Source of the DNA: Foliamicus sp963666765
GTDB taxonomy: Bacteria > Pseudomonadota > Gammaproteobacteria > Steroidobacterales > Foliamicaceae
Direction of reading: 5' to 3'
Assembly (NCBI GenBank): GCA_963666765.1
Contig: OY762933.1
Location: 2,170,001 to 2,234,000, forward strand
Length of the DNA stretch: 64,000 nt
Translations under genes and position numbers: made by a program
Part shown: positions 8,425 through 18,043 of the stretch, in pieces
How the letters are laid out: each line of letters starts with the position of its first letter
Numbering within the stretch: the stretch's first letter is position 1
Notes under the pieces: generated by a model
Database searches by the model: none
Told to the model about the DNA's origin: nothing
Seen by the model: the letters and a program-made list of their open reading frames with translations, nothing else

Positions 8425-10491
8425 TCAGGAAGGCGCTGCGGCGTTCTTCGCCTGTAGCCTGGGGAACAGCAGTTGGGCGCCGACTTCAAGCGTGTCAGGG
8501 TCCAGGCCGGGGTTGTACTGGCGCAGCAGCCACATGGGAACGTCGTTGCGGCGCATCAGTTGCCAGACGGAATCACCCCTGCGCACCCTGTATTCGCTGA
8601 CCCCGACTACGTGGTAGTCCGAGAAGAACGCTTCCTGAAGCTCATGATGGAAAGCCACTCGGCGCTGCTTGAACGTTTCCCGGCTTACCCTGCTGAAGTC
8701 CAGGCGCAGACGTCTGCCTATGCTCACCGACCTGCCGTAGCGCAGTCCGTTCATGTCCCGCAGGCGCTGTGTCCGGATTTCCAGCCAGTCGGCGTAATGT
8801 CCGAGCGTTTCCGCGGCCTCTACCTGTACCAGGTCCCCGTCCAGCACCGTGTAGTCATTGGGGTCCGCCAGGCTGACCACGCCGAAGGACGGGCCGGTGG
8901 GAGCAGGTTCCACCGCCGGCGCCGAGGCCACCATGCGCTCCGCCTCGGCCGTGGCCTCAGGCGCCACTTCAGCCACGGGCGGCTGTGGAATCGGCAGTTG
9001 GGCCGATGTAAGCCGAAGTTCCTGGCCAACGTAGATCCGGTTCCTGTTGTTTATATTGTTCAGCGCGAGCAATTCTTCCTCGGACAGGCCGGCCCGTCGG
9101 GCGATCCTGCCCACGGTGTCGCCCCGGCGCACGCGATAAGTATCGGCACTATCCGGAATCGGTTCGCGCGCGGCCAGCCCCGGAATCTCCAGCGTTTGCC
9201 CCGCCCGGATGCGGTGCATGTTTCGCAGGTTGTTGGCCTGCATGAGCCTCGATACGGTCGTGTCGTAGCGTTGCGCGATCAGTGAAAGCGTGTCGCCGGG
9301 CTGGATGACGTAGTTGCGGTCGCGGATCTGGCTGGCGTAGCGCTGATCGCTTCCTATGGCCGCAATACGCTCCGGCGCGTCCGCCATCGGGGGCACACGC
9401 AACGCGTAGTTCCTGGGAACGTACTTGGAATCGCCCAGCACCGGCGCGCGCAGGCCCGGATTCAGGCCCGCCAGGGTCGAAGATTCCACGGCCAATGCGC
9501 CGGCCAGCGTGCTCAGGCGCATGTAATCGGGCACCTGCACCATCACGTAGTCGATCGGTGGCTCCAGGGCCACCGGTCCGAACCAGCGTTCCGCTTCTTC
9601 CTCCACTTCGATGGCGGCGATCAGTTCGACATAGAAGTTGCGTCCGGCAAATTTGAAAGTTCGCCCCCGGTAACGTCGGACCACCGTCTCGATGTCCCGG
9701 GTGCCCAGTTGCCTGATGGCGCGCAGCATCGCGCCGACCCCCTGGTTGTAGGCGGTAATCGCCAGCGGCCAGCTGTCGGTCAGGCTGTGGTTGTACTTCA
9801 GCAGTTGAGCCGCGGCGGTGGTGGCCCGCCACGGGTCCAGGCGTTCGTCCATGACATTGTCGATGCGCATGAACCGCCGCCCGGTGGAGCGGGTGAATTG
9901 CCACATGCCTAGGGCCGCCGCCGACGAGCGTGCGTGCGGCTGGAACGAGGACTCCACGTGCGGCAGCGCGGCGACCCCCTCGGGCACGCCGTGTTCCTCG
10001 AGCGTCTTGAGAATGTGGTCGCGCCAGCGTCCCGATCGCACCAGGCCGTCTTTGAACTTCTCGGCCACTCCCTGCTGCACGCGCAGGCGCCCCGCCGCGT
10101 CCCTGAGCGTTGCGCGCGAGGGGTTGGGTCCCCAGGCGTCAAGCACCCGCTGCTCCTTTTCGCTCAGCTTTCCGGGCCGCCGGTCCGCCAGGCGCACAAG
10201 CACGTTGCGGTAGTCCCGCACGGCCGCACGGATGGCGCTGCGGCGCGCGCGCGGCGAAAGGTCCTTGAGGGAGACTTCTCCATACACGACGCCGGCATGC
10301 AGGCTGTCGTGCACCAGCCCCGTGTCCCGCCCCGTGGCCGCGAACACCCGCTTCCAGAAGTCGATCTCGGTTCGCAGGCCCTCCGGAACCGGCAGTCCCC
10401 CGGCGGCAGAAGCGGCCCCCGGCGCCAGGGCCAGAGCCAGCATCATGGCAAGCGCCGGCAGCGCGGCGGGTGTTCTGGCTGGCGCCCTCAT
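8425..10491 (-). CDS. MltD-like membrane-bound lytic murein transglycosylase with LysM repeats
   Basis: A 688-residue protein with an N-terminal signal (ALPALAMMLALALAPGAASA). The SLT domain lies near residues 165-290 and contains the catalytic Glu in LPHVESSFQPHARS and the conserved AAALGMWQF and AITAYNQG motifs. Three clear LysM repeats follow, each with the Y.V..GDT pattern (YVIQPGDTLSLIAQRY, YRVRRGDTVGRIARRAG, YRVRRGDSVWQLMRRN), the last near the C terminus. The enzyme cleaves glycan strands to 1,6-anhydromuropeptides. MltD is usually shorter, about 450 residues; here a long linker separates the LysM repeats. It is the first gene of the mltD-ldt-htpG row. Confidence 0.92.
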   Translation of the reverse strand: MRAPARTPAALPALAMMLALALAPGAASAAGGLPVPEGLRTEIDFWKRVFAATGRDTGLVHDSLHAGVVYGEVSLKDLSPRARRSAIRAAVRDYRNVLVRLADRRPGKLSEKEQRVLDAWGPNPSRATLRDAAGRLRVQQGVAEKFKDGLVRSGRWRDHILKTLEEHGVPEGVAALPHVESSFQPHARSSAAALGMWQFTRSTGRRFMRIDNVMDERLDPWRATTAAAQLLKYNHSLTDSWPLAITAYNQGVGAMLRAIRQLGTRDIETVVRRYRGRTFKFAGRNFYVELIAAIEVEEEAERWFGPVALEPPIDYVMVQVPDYMRLSTLAGALAVESSTLAGLNPGLRAPVLGDSKYVPRNYALRVPPMADAPERIAAIGSDQRYASQIRDRNYVIQPGDTLSLIAQRYDTTVSRLMQANNLRNMHRIRAGQTLEIPGLAAREPIPDSADTYRVRRGDTVGRIARRAGLSEEELLALNNINNRNRIYVGQELRLTSAQLPIPQPPVAEVAPEATAEAERMVASAPAVEPAPTGPSFGVVSLADPNDYTVLDGDLVQVEAAETLGHYADWLEIRTQRLRDMNGLRYGRSVSIGRRLRLDFSRVSRETFKQRRVAFHHELQEAFFSDYHVVGVSEYRVRRGDSVWQLMRRNDVPMWLLRQYNPGLDPDTLEVGAQLLFPRLQAKNAAAPS

Positions 10492-10646
10492 ATTCGGGCA
10501 GACTTTCTACACCAAAGCCGCGGATTTCGCAATCGGGCAATTCGGGCCTTGGTTTCCGCAGGCTTCCGGAAGGCCCTGAGATCCGCATGCGGCTCGCATG
10601 GACAGGCGTGACGTTCCTCGTCTTCCTGGAATTTGCTGTGCCGGGT

Positions 10647-13553
10647 TCAGGCTATCTGTCGGCGAACCAGGTCCTGAAAAACGCCTTCAACGGCCATCAG
10701 GTCCTCGAACGCCCCCTGCTGCACAACCCTTCCGCCCTGCATCACGAAAATGCGGTCTGCCTGGCGCAGTGTGGAAAGCCGGTGGGCAATTACGATCCGC
10801 GTGGACGTGAGCTTGGCCAGGTTGTCCATTATCAGGGCCTGGCTCTCGTTGTCCAGCCAATTGGTTGCCTCGTCGAGCAACAATACGCGCGGGTCGCGCA
10901 ATAGAGCCTGCGCTATCGTGATTCGTTGGCTTTCGCCGCCGGACAACACGCCGGCTCCGGTGCCCACGCAGGTCATCATGCCCATGGGCATGGCGGATAT
11001 TTCGCGATGCACGCCGGCCGCTTCGGCGGCCTTCCAGGCGTCCTTCGATGTTGCCTCCTCGTAGTCGCCCACGATGTTGTCCCAGATGTCTTCCGGGTGC
11101 AGGCGAACCTCCTGCGGGACCGCGCCGATCTGCCGGCGAAGCTGCTTGATATTGAGGTGCCTGAGGTCGCGCCCGTCATAGTAGACGGCTCCGGAGGAAG
11201 GGTGGTCCAGGCCCAGGGCCAGCCGGAACAGCGTGCTCTTGCCGGCCCCCGATTCGCCGGCGATGGCAATGAACTCGCCCGGCTGAGTGCGAATCGATAC
11301 ATCCTCCAGGATCAGCGGACCGTCCGGGTTGTAGCGGAAGCTGACGTGGTCGAACACGATCTCTCCACCCAGTCGCTCCACCGTTTCACCGCCAGCGCCC
11401 GTTTCCGGCGGCTCGGCGAGAAAGGGACGTACCTGGTTGATCGCCGGACCGATGGAGGCGATTGCCCCGAAAGCGCCTCCCAACCGAACGACGGCGCCCT
11501 GGAACAGGATGAACAACGTATAGATGACAAGAAACTCTCCCACCGAAACAGACCCTTCGTCCAGCAGAGTTACAGCCATAAACAGCAGCGCGGCCGCGAG
11601 CAGTGGCAGCGCCGCGCCCAGTGATCGCAGGTGCTCCTCAATCGCCCCGAGTTGCGATTCCGCCTTCTTCTGTTCACGGAAATCATTTGCCCAGACTGCA
11701 AAGGCCGAGCCTTCCGCGCCGTCCACGCGCAGCTTCGACACGCCGTTGATCAGCTGGAAGAGCCGGCCCACAAGGCTCTGGACAGATCGAATCACCCGCG
11801 CTTGCGGAGCCATCTGCCGAATGCCCAGGGCAACGGTCGCGATCAGGGAGAGCAGGCCGAAGCCCGCCGCGACACCACCCAAGGCGGCGTTGTAGTAGAA
11901 AATCAGCAGGACCGCCGGCGCCAGAAACAAAATCGAAAACACCGCATTGGCCACAACCCCCTGGACCGCGTCGCGAAGCCTTTGAAAGGTCATTCCGCGC
12001 ATGGCGAGATCGCCTGATGGATACTTATGAAGGAAACTCGGCGGCAGGCGCAGCAAGCGGTCCCAGAATGCCGCCTCGACGCGGGAGGCGACGCGTCCTT
12101 CAAGATGCATCAACGCCATTCCCTGAAGAACGTACAGCAGCGCCCCGACCAGCGCGAACGCCGCCAATGCCGCGGTGACCGAGTACAAGAGGCCTGTTTC
12201 GCCCGAAGGGATCACCATGTCGGCGATGAATCCCACCACGACGGCCGGCAGCAGCATCACCAGACCGCCGAGTAAACCCACCCCAAGAAATCGCGCCAGA
12301 TTGGCGGCCAGTCCTCGCTTCAGGAGATCAAGGAGCCCCCCGGTGCTGCTACCCGAGGTTCCCAGTGGCTTATAGAACACCCAGGCCTGAGAGTTGAGCA
12401 AGGCGGCCCGGTCTGTGCTGACTCGCCTGCTGCGGCCGTTGGACGGGTCGACTTCCCGGTAGCGCCCGAACAGCCCCGGCAGCAGCGCCACCGGATGCCC
12501 GTCTTCCTCACGAAACGCCAGCATCGCGCCGCTGTCGCCGATCCACCATTTCCGGTCCCGGTCCAGACGTACCCGCCGCCCACGCGCCCCCGATGCGTCA
12601 AGGAGCTCGCGCAGGAATGAATCGGGATCGGACCCTTCCGCTTTCTTCGGCCACTTGAACTCAATACTCTCGTGCCGGCCGACAACCTGCAATGCGTCGC
12701 GTATCGCCGCGCGGCCTGCTTCCTGCTTCAACAGGCCGTAAAGGTTGAAGAGGCGCTGCCGGGCGTTTTCCTCATCGGCGCGCCGGGTGCTTGCGCGCGC
12801 CCGCTCCAGGTTCGCCTGGTCAACCACCGCCAGGCTGCGATTCAGGCGCTCCAGCGAAAACGCAAGCGTATGAAAATCGGCCAGCGCCGGCAGGAGGCGT
12901 CCTTGTTCGGCAAGCACTTCCGAAGAAAATGCGGACAACTTTGAGGAATCGATGAGGTCCAGCCAGGTGGATGGCGTAAGCGGGACGACTTGCTTTGCCT
13001 GCTGGTTGCCATCGACAGGATCGATAAGACTCAAGTAGAGTCCCGTTCCGGATTTGGCGCCCGCCACCCAGACCACACCTCGCCGCGACGAGTGCGTGCC
13101 GCCAGAGTTCTCGACGTCGGAACCAGGCTCGATCAGCGTATCGAAGCGTGGCCGGTATTCGACGTCCTTGGAAAGCATGGCGGACAGGTCCAGAAGCCAG
13201 GCGTCGACGTTTGCCGCAAGTTCGGCGTGGGGGATGGCGGCCAGGCCGGATATCGGCAGTCGCCGCAAGACCGTGCCCGGCAATCCTTTGGCGATCAGCG
13301 TCAACAAAGTGTCCTCTGACTGCGGTGCGACGCCGGGAAGGAGCCGGCCGGCCGTGGCCCGCATCAGGTGCTGCGGGGCGGACTGTTCGATGCCGTCCCT
13401 CAGTTCCACCAGAAACAAGTCAACGGCGCCCTTTTCGATGAACCAGGCTGCTGCTGGAATTCCCATATCCAGCGGCAGGTTGCCGGCGCAGGGCACGGGC
13501 ACGCCCTTGTCGGTGGCCAGGCGGGCAAGGACGCTTTGTGGTGGAGCGTTCAT
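10647..13553 (-). CDS. NHLM-type bacteriocin exporter, ABC permease/ATPase without active peptidase
   Basis: The 968-residue protein has a long N-terminal region of about 400 residues, an ABC exporter membrane domain (about residues 400-700) and a C-terminal ATPase. Walker A is GESGAGKST, the signature is LSGGESQRI and Walker B is RVLLLDEAT. No C39 catalytic Cys/His pair is seen in the N-terminal part. This layout matches the ATP-binding protein of the nitrile-hydratase-leader-microcin (NHLM) export systems. It lies 21 bases after the peptidase/ABC gene and is the third gene of the export operon. It probably forms a heterodimer or works in sequence with the peptidase/ABC. Confidence 0.93.
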   Translation of the reverse strand: MNAPPQSVLARLATDKGVPVPCAGNLPLDMGIPAAAWFIEKGAVDLFLVELRDGIEQSAPQHLMRATAGRLLPGVAPQSEDTLLTLIAKGLPGTVLRRLPISGLAAIPHAELAANVDAWLLDLSAMLSKDVEYRPRFDTLIEPGSDVENSGGTHSSRRGVVWVAGAKSGTGLYLSLIDPVDGNQQAKQVVPLTPSTWLDLIDSSKLSAFSSEVLAEQGRLLPALADFHTLAFSLERLNRSLAVVDQANLERARASTRRADEENARQRLFNLYGLLKQEAGRAAIRDALQVVGRHESIEFKWPKKAEGSDPDSFLRELLDASGARGRRVRLDRDRKWWIGDSGAMLAFREEDGHPVALLPGLFGRYREVDPSNGRSRRVSTDRAALLNSQAWVFYKPLGTSGSSTGGLLDLLKRGLAANLARFLGVGLLGGLVMLLPAVVVGFIADMVIPSGETGLLYSVTAALAAFALVGALLYVLQGMALMHLEGRVASRVEAAFWDRLLRLPPSFLHKYPSGDLAMRGMTFQRLRDAVQGVVANAVFSILFLAPAVLLIFYYNAALGGVAAGFGLLSLIATVALGIRQMAPQARVIRSVQSLVGRLFQLINGVSKLRVDGAEGSAFAVWANDFREQKKAESQLGAIEEHLRSLGAALPLLAAALLFMAVTLLDEGSVSVGEFLVIYTLFILFQGAVVRLGGAFGAIASIGPAINQVRPFLAEPPETGAGGETVERLGGEIVFDHVSFRYNPDGPLILEDVSIRTQPGEFIAIAGESGAGKSTLFRLALGLDHPSSGAVYYDGRDLRHLNIKQLRRQIGAVPQEVRLHPEDIWDNIVGDYEEATSKDAWKAAEAAGVHREISAMPMGMMTCVGTGAGVLSGGESQRITIAQALLRDPRVLLLDEATNWLDNESQALIMDNLAKLTSTRIVIAHRLSTLRQADRIFVMQGGRVVQQGAFEDLMAVEGVFQDLVRRQIA

Positions 13554-13561
13554 TGACCTAC

Positions 13562-13578
13562 GCGTTAACAGGCCCTAG
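13562..13578. repeat. 17-base repeat, copy 1 (GCGTTAACAGGCCCTAG)
   Basis: The sequence GCGTTAACAGGCCCTAG occurs here and again, identical, at 32141-32157. In both places its CTA triplet is the complement of a TAG stop codon of a leftward gene (here the peptidase/ABC gene). It is a shared element at the gene end; the function is unknown. Confidence 0.7.
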
Positions 13579-15797
13579 CCACTACGGACCAGCCGGTAGT
13601 AGGCGCCCTTCTTGTCCGACATCAGTTCATCGTGGGTACCCCGCTGGACTTCCTCGCCCTTGTCCATGACGATGATCTGGTCGCAATCCCGCACCGTACT
13701 CAGACGGTGCGCGACGATCAGGCAGGTAACACCGCGGCGCCTCAGGGCGTCGTCAACAAACTCTTCGGTAGCTGCATCCAGGGCGCTGGTGGCTTCGTCA
13801 AGAATCAGTACCGTCGGGTTCCCGACCAGAGCTCGGGCAATTTCCATTCTTTGCCGCTGGCTGCCGCTGAAGTTTCCTCCGTCTTCCTCCACTTCAGTGG
13901 CGTAGCCCAGCGGCCTTGCCAGGATTTCGTCGTGAATGCTTGCGTCGCGCGCCGCCGCCACCAGGTCTTCATCGGGGACGGCGGGACTCCAGAGCGTGAT
14001 GTTGTCGCGCACCGTTGCGGAGAAAAGCACGATGTGCTGGTCGACCATGGAAAGCGAGCGCGCGAGCACTTCTTCGGGAATGTCGTCACGGACGTGCCCG
14101 TCGAAAAGGACTTCGCCCGACCAGGGCTGGTACAGACCTGCAACCAGGCGCGAAATCGTTGATTTTCCCGAACCGCTTGGACCGACAATCGCAACCCTCT
14201 GTCCGGCCTTGATCCGGAGGTTGAAATCCTTGATCAGCGGGGGTCGCGCCGGGTTGTATCCGAAGGTGACATCGCGCAGCTCCACTTTGCCCGCCAACCG
14301 CAGCCGGCCGTTCAAGGTGGCGATTTCTTCCGATGTGCGGCGCCGGCGCATCAGCCCCGGGTCTTCGGGCGTCCCGGTGATATCGTCCAGGCGCTGGATG
14401 TCATTTTCCAGCGTCTGGCGCTCGTCCGCGAACTCGACGAAGCGCCCGACGGGCGCCAGGAACATTCCGGCTACCACGTAAAACCCGATCAGAGCGCCCA
14501 GCGTGAGATCGCCGTTCATCACCTGTGCCCCGCCGAAGGTCAGCACCGCGGCGTGGCCCAGCGCCATGAACAATCCGGGCAGCGCCGAATTGATATGGCT
14601 GAGTTCAACAAACCGCTGACGCGCCGCCAACTCCCGCGCCTGATGGCCGCTCCAGCGGGCGAAGAAACGGTCATCCCCAGCCGTCATACGGAGGGTTTCC
14701 GACTGATTCAGCATCAGTGTTCCAACACCCAGCAGAAGGCCCTGCTCGCGCCGCAAGGTGTGGCTCTCGTCTACGCGCAATCGCGAAATAAACCGTACGA
14801 GGACCGCATTGATCACCGCAAAGGTGAGGACGACAAGCGCCAGCAAGGAGTCGTAGTAGAGCATGACGGCGAGGAACACCACGCTCATCGCGATCTCGAT
14901 CAGCAGCCCCAGGAAATGTTCCGACAAGCCCTTGGCGATCTTGTCGATGGAAAGCACGCGCGCGGTCAGATCACCGACAAGCCGGTTGTTGAAGAACGTC
15001 ACGGGCAGCCGCAGCAATCGCGAAAGACACCGATTGCCGGCGATGATCGCAATCCGGACCGTAAGGCGTCTCAAGAATCGATGTTTCAGCAAGGTCAGGC
15101 AGTAGACGAGCGCGGCGGCTCCTGTCATTACGCCGGCCACCAGCAGCCCCCAGGGTTGTTGTTCCCCAAGTACCCGGTCCACCATTACGGTAAGCAGGGC
15201 CGGAGCAACCAGCGCGAGCAGAGCCAGCATCAAGCCGCAGGCGACCGCGTACGTCAGTGCGTGCCCGGTACCCCTGAGCCAGAATGGGAGGCGTTGGAGG
15301 ATGCTGGGGCGAGCGCCGCCGGATTCGAAATCCGGTCCTGGTTTGAACGACAGGGCGATTCCCGTAAAGCCCTTGCTGAATTCTTCCGCCGAGACCCTTC
15401 GCCGTCCCGTGGAAGGGTCATTGAGGTAGTAATGATCCCGATCAAAGCCCTCCAGGATCAGGAAGTGATTGAACGCCCAAAACAGAATGAGAGGCAGATC
15501 AAGCTTACGAAGTTGCTTCAGCTGAACGCTACGCCCCTGGCATTCCAGCCCGTAGTGCCTGGCGGCCCGCGAAATACCCGCGGCGGTCGAGCCGTCGCGG
15601 CTGACTTCGCAGCGGACGCGAAGCTCGGTCAGCGGGACCCAGCGTCCAAAATGAGCGAGAACGCTTCCAAGGCAGGCTGCGCCGCATTCGGTGGCATGCA
15701 TCTGCATGAGCAACGGCGTCTTGATTCGCCGATTGGCGCGCTCCTCCGCGGGTTTCTTCCCGGGTTTGACGAACGCCCTGGTGGCGCTTGCAGGCAT
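13575..15797 (-). CDS. NHLM-type bacteriocin exporter with C39 peptidase and ABC domains
   Basis: A 740-residue peptidase-containing ABC transporter (PCAT). The C39 peptidase domain is at residues 25-155 with catalytic Cys38 in HATECGAACL, the His in AFNHFLILEG and the Asp in LNDPSTG. Membrane helices follow at about 185-450. The ATPase carries GPSGSGKST, the signature FSGSQRQR and LILDEATSAL. Such proteins cut leader peptides after a double-glycine type site (GG, GA or AG) and pump the core across the inner membrane. Both precursors in this cluster have Ala-Gly before a six-residue core, which suits this enzyme. The ATG at 15797 directly follows the HlyD-like gene stop (TGA then ATG). Confidence 0.95.
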   Translation of the reverse strand: MPASATRAFVKPGKKPAEERANRRIKTPLLMQMHATECGAACLGSVLAHFGRWVPLTELRVRCEVSRDGSTAAGISRAARHYGLECQGRSVQLKQLRKLDLPLILFWAFNHFLILEGFDRDHYYLNDPSTGRRRVSAEEFSKGFTGIALSFKPGPDFESGGARPSILQRLPFWLRGTGHALTYAVACGLMLALLALVAPALLTVMVDRVLGEQQPWGLLVAGVMTGAAALVYCLTLLKHRFLRRLTVRIAIIAGNRCLSRLLRLPVTFFNNRLVGDLTARVLSIDKIAKGLSEHFLGLLIEIAMSVVFLAVMLYYDSLLALVVLTFAVINAVLVRFISRLRVDESHTLRREQGLLLGVGTLMLNQSETLRMTAGDDRFFARWSGHQARELAARQRFVELSHINSALPGLFMALGHAAVLTFGGAQVMNGDLTLGALIGFYVVAGMFLAPVGRFVEFADERQTLENDIQRLDDITGTPEDPGLMRRRRTSEEIATLNGRLRLAGKVELRDVTFGYNPARPPLIKDFNLRIKAGQRVAIVGPSGSGKSTISRLVAGLYQPWSGEVLFDGHVRDDIPEEVLARSLSMVDQHIVLFSATVRDNITLWSPAVPDEDLVAAARDASIHDEILARPLGYATEVEEDGGNFSGSQRQRMEIARALVGNPTVLILDEATSALDAATEEFVDDALRRRGVTCLIVAHRLSTVRDCDQIIVMDKGEEVQRGTHDELMSDKKGAYYRLVRSG

Positions 15798-16688
15798 TCA
15801 GATTTGTACCAGATCGAAGAGTGCGGCCGGAGGTTGCCGTCCGATCAGTATTCGTACGCGGCAGGGTGCTCCATCGGGAGCCGCAAGGTTTGCCGCTCTA
15901 TCCAGGTCCAGGTCGATTCGGTAAAGGGAGCCGGCCACCCGGGGAGGCAGATCGGCAAGCCAGGGAGGCAAGGGCCCCGGAGCAACATCAGCGACTTCGC
16001 CGGCCAGACGTCTCTTCTCGCCATCGGGCGTGACGACTTCAATCTCGGCCTGCATGCCGGGCCTTATCCTCTCGGCTACCTGCTGCTCGACCCGCAGCAC
16101 GCCGGTGAGGGATTCAGCGTTGTCCGTCCGAAGTTGCGCAATCGTAGCGCCACCGCGCATAAACTCCCCCGGCACGCGCTGCACTGTCATGATCTCACCG
16201 GCCACCGGGCTGACGATCGACTCGCCAGCGTCCTGCCGGGCCTCCATCTGCAGCAAGGCTACCCGGGATTCCGCGAGCAATGTTTGCATTCCGTCACGAC
16301 TGCCGCCGGCTTTCGCAAGTTCCGTTTCCAGCAAATCCACCCGATCGCGAAGCGTTTCCGTCTCGCGCTCCAGCGACGGTACGCTTTGCCTCGCCACCGT
16401 TACTCCGGCTTCCACCCAGTCTCCGGGTGCGACGAGAATTTCCACCAGATGACCGTGTTCGTTGGCAACGATGTCATGGCGGACTCCCGGCGCAATCAGG
16501 AATCCATCCAGGACCAGGCTGCGCTCGATGCTGCCGAGCAGCATCCATCCCGCGACCGCCAGGAGCACAGCGCCGATGCCCGCGAGGATGATGCGTTCGT
16601 GCGGCGCCGTAACCCGGAGGAGATGATCGAGCTGCTGGCGCTGATTCCGGCTTGCGGCGGCCTCCTCACGAAATGGGTTGTTGAACAC
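15798..16688 (-). CDS. NHLM-type HlyD-family periplasmic adaptor
   Basis: A 296-residue membrane-fusion protein. It has one N-terminal membrane helix (IILAGIGAVLLAVAGWML), a barrel/lipoyl half-motif (GHLVEILVAPGDWVEAG), a short coiled coil (SLERETETLRDRVDLLETEL) and a second lipoyl half (SPVAGEIMTVQRVPGEFM). It links the ABC exporter to an outer-membrane channel. It is the first gene of the three-gene export operon. The start is GTG at 16688; the frame is closed by a TGA about 50 bases upstream, so little extension is possible. Upstream lie a hexanucleotide tandem repeat and a palindrome that may affect expression. Confidence 0.9.
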   Translation of the reverse strand: MFNNPFREEAAASRNQRQQLDHLLRVTAPHERIILAGIGAVLLAVAGWMLLGSIERSLVLDGFLIAPGVRHDIVANEHGHLVEILVAPGDWVEAGVTVARQSVPSLERETETLRDRVDLLETELAKAGGSRDGMQTLLAESRVALLQMEARQDAGESIVSPVAGEIMTVQRVPGEFMRGGATIAQLRTDNAESLTGVLRVEQQVAERIRPGMQAEIEVVTPDGEKRRLAGEVADVAPGPLPPWLADLPPRVAGSLYRIDLDLDRAANLAAPDGAPCRVRILIGRQPPAALFDLVQI

Positions 16689-16761
16689 CAGCCACAGCCC
16701 CCTGAAGCTCCCGGAAAGCGGTTTGGATCATACCAGATCCTTGCTGTTTTGCCGCTTCCGC

Positions 16762-16801
16762 CGCTGCCGCTGCCGCTGTCGCTGTCGCTGTCGCTGTCGC
16801 T
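16762..16801. repeat. Hexanucleotide tandem repeat (CGCTGY) upstream of the exporter operon
   Basis: Six and two-thirds units of CGCTGC/CGCTGT lie 74-113 bases in front of the HlyD-like start codon. The last four full units are identical (CGCTGT). The array is outside any convincing gene and could vary in length by slippage. Confidence 0.75.
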
Positions 16802-16833
16802 TGAAAAAAAGCGTATTATGTGTATTTTCAAGC
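16799..16833. promoter_or_regulatory. Palindrome with promoter-like sequences between exporter operon and IS element
   Basis: GCTTGAAAA (16799-16807) and TTTTCAAGC (16825-16833) form a 9-base inverted repeat around an A+T-rich centre. Read rightward, TTGAAA (16801-16806) and TATTTT (16823-16828) are 16 bases apart, like a sigma-70 promoter pointing toward precursor A, now separated from it by the IS element. The palindrome could be an operator. Both roles are inferred from sequence only. Confidence 0.4.
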
Positions 16834-16874
16834 TGCACGCGGCCTTTCCCTTCGTTGTTGGAGGGGAGTGCTTA

Positions 16875-16902
16875 GAGAGGTGGACCCCAATCCTTGGACA
16901 GG
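16875..16902 (+). repeat. Left terminal inverted repeat of the IS3-family element
   Basis: Begins GAGAGGTGGACCCCAA and ends TTGGACAGG. It pairs with 18368-18395 with a few mismatches in the centre. Confidence 0.8.
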
Positions 16903-17192
16903 TTGGCAGCCAGTTTAAGGTGGAATCTGCTGTTCATCAGATGCTGCCAAGTTGATCAGTATACGTCTGCTCTTTTGTCAAAAGAGTTTGTCGTTGACGC
17001 TGTGGAATTTGTGGGCGAGAGGCTCGCGAGTGGGGGCAGGCGGTGGTCAACACCTGGGTGTTGTCCACGGGCTGTCCCCGCGTCCCGCAGGGCGCGGGCC
17101 GGTCCGAAGGACTCGTCCACAAAATCCACAGCGCCGGGCGTGGCGATGGTTGAGCAATCCGCCTGAGAGCTGCCGTTCATGCCATCATTTGA

Positions 17193-18041
17193 CTATGCTG
17201 CCCGATCCAGGCGTTGGACACCGGCATGCGCCTCTGCCGGTGTCCGCCCGCCGAACGCGGAGTGCGGGCGTACTTCGTTGTAATACCTCAGCCAGGTCCC
17301 GACCCCGTCGCGGGCCTCACGAAAATCGGCAAACGCCTGCAGGTAGACGCACTCATACTTCAGCGAGCGCCACAGCCGCTCGATGAACACGTTGTCGCTC
17401 CACTGGCCCTTGCCGTCCATGGAGATGCGGATGCCGTGGGCGCTTAACTCTCCGGTCCATGCCGTAGAAGTGAACTGGCTGCCCTGGTCGGTGTTGAACA
17501 CCTCCGGCGGTCCGTAACACTCGATGGCCTCGGCCAGCGCATGCACGCAAAACACCGTGTCCTGGGTCGTGGACAGCGCCCAGGACAGCACCTTGCGCGA
17601 ATACCAGTCCATGATCGCCACCAAGTATAAAAATCCATGCGCCATCGGCAGATACGTCAGATCGGCACACCACACCTGGTTGGGCCAGCGCACGGCCAGA
17701 TCGCGCAGCAGATACGGATACACCCGATGTCCCGGCGCCCGCCGCGAGGTGTTCGGCCGCGGCGCCACCGAGCGCAATCCCATCACCCGCATCAATCGCC
17801 GAACCCGCTTGCGGCCCACCCGGTGGCCACCGCGACGCAGCGCACGGGTCATCTGCCGAGAGCCATACCACGGACAGTCCAAATACAACGCGTCCATCAC
17901 CCGCATCAGCCGAAGGTTCTCCTCCGACTCGCCCGACGGGCGGTAGTAAAAGCTCGAGCGGGCGATGCCCACCAAAGCGCACTGGCGCACCACACTGAGC
18001 CGGTCGTCTTGCGAATCGATCAAACCTCGCCTCCGATCCAC
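17193..18041 (-). CDS. IS3-family transposase OrfB (DDE integrase core)
   Basis: A 282-residue rve-type integrase. An N-terminal helical HTH_21-like region (CPWYGSRQMTRALRRGGHRVG) is followed by the DDE core: first Asp in WCADLTYLP, second Asp in FNTDQGSQF and the Glu in FIERLWRSLKYE. All three catalytic residues are present and the frame is intact. In this family OrfB is made as an OrfAB fusion by -1 frameshifting; the orfA stop at 18044 lies beside the start of this frame, which fits. It appears potentially active. Confidence 0.93.
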   Translation of the reverse strand: MDRRRGLIDSQDDRLSVVRQCALVGIARSSFYYRPSGESEENLRLMRVMDALYLDCPWYGSRQMTRALRRGGHRVGRKRVRRLMRVMGLRSVAPRPNTSRRAPGHRVYPYLLRDLAVRWPNQVWCADLTYLPMAHGFLYLVAIMDWYSRKVLSWALSTTQDTVFCVHALAEAIECYGPPEVFNTDQGSQFTSTAWTGELSAHGIRISMDGKGQWSDNVFIERLWRSLKYECVYLQAFADFREARDGVGTWLRYYNEVRPHSAFGGRTPAEAHAGVQRLDRAA

Positions 18042-18043
18042 GC

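Noticed and set aside
14553..16955. 800-codon plus-strand frame across the export operon
   Set aside because: It is antisense to the well-supported HlyD-like and peptidase/ABC genes, has low-complexity composition and resembles no family.
17041..17130. TGTCCAC/GTCCACA motifs inside the IS element as DnaA boxes
   Set aside because: The matches are poor, the sequence is G+C-rich and it lies inside a mobile element, unlike the better cluster at 34203-34399.
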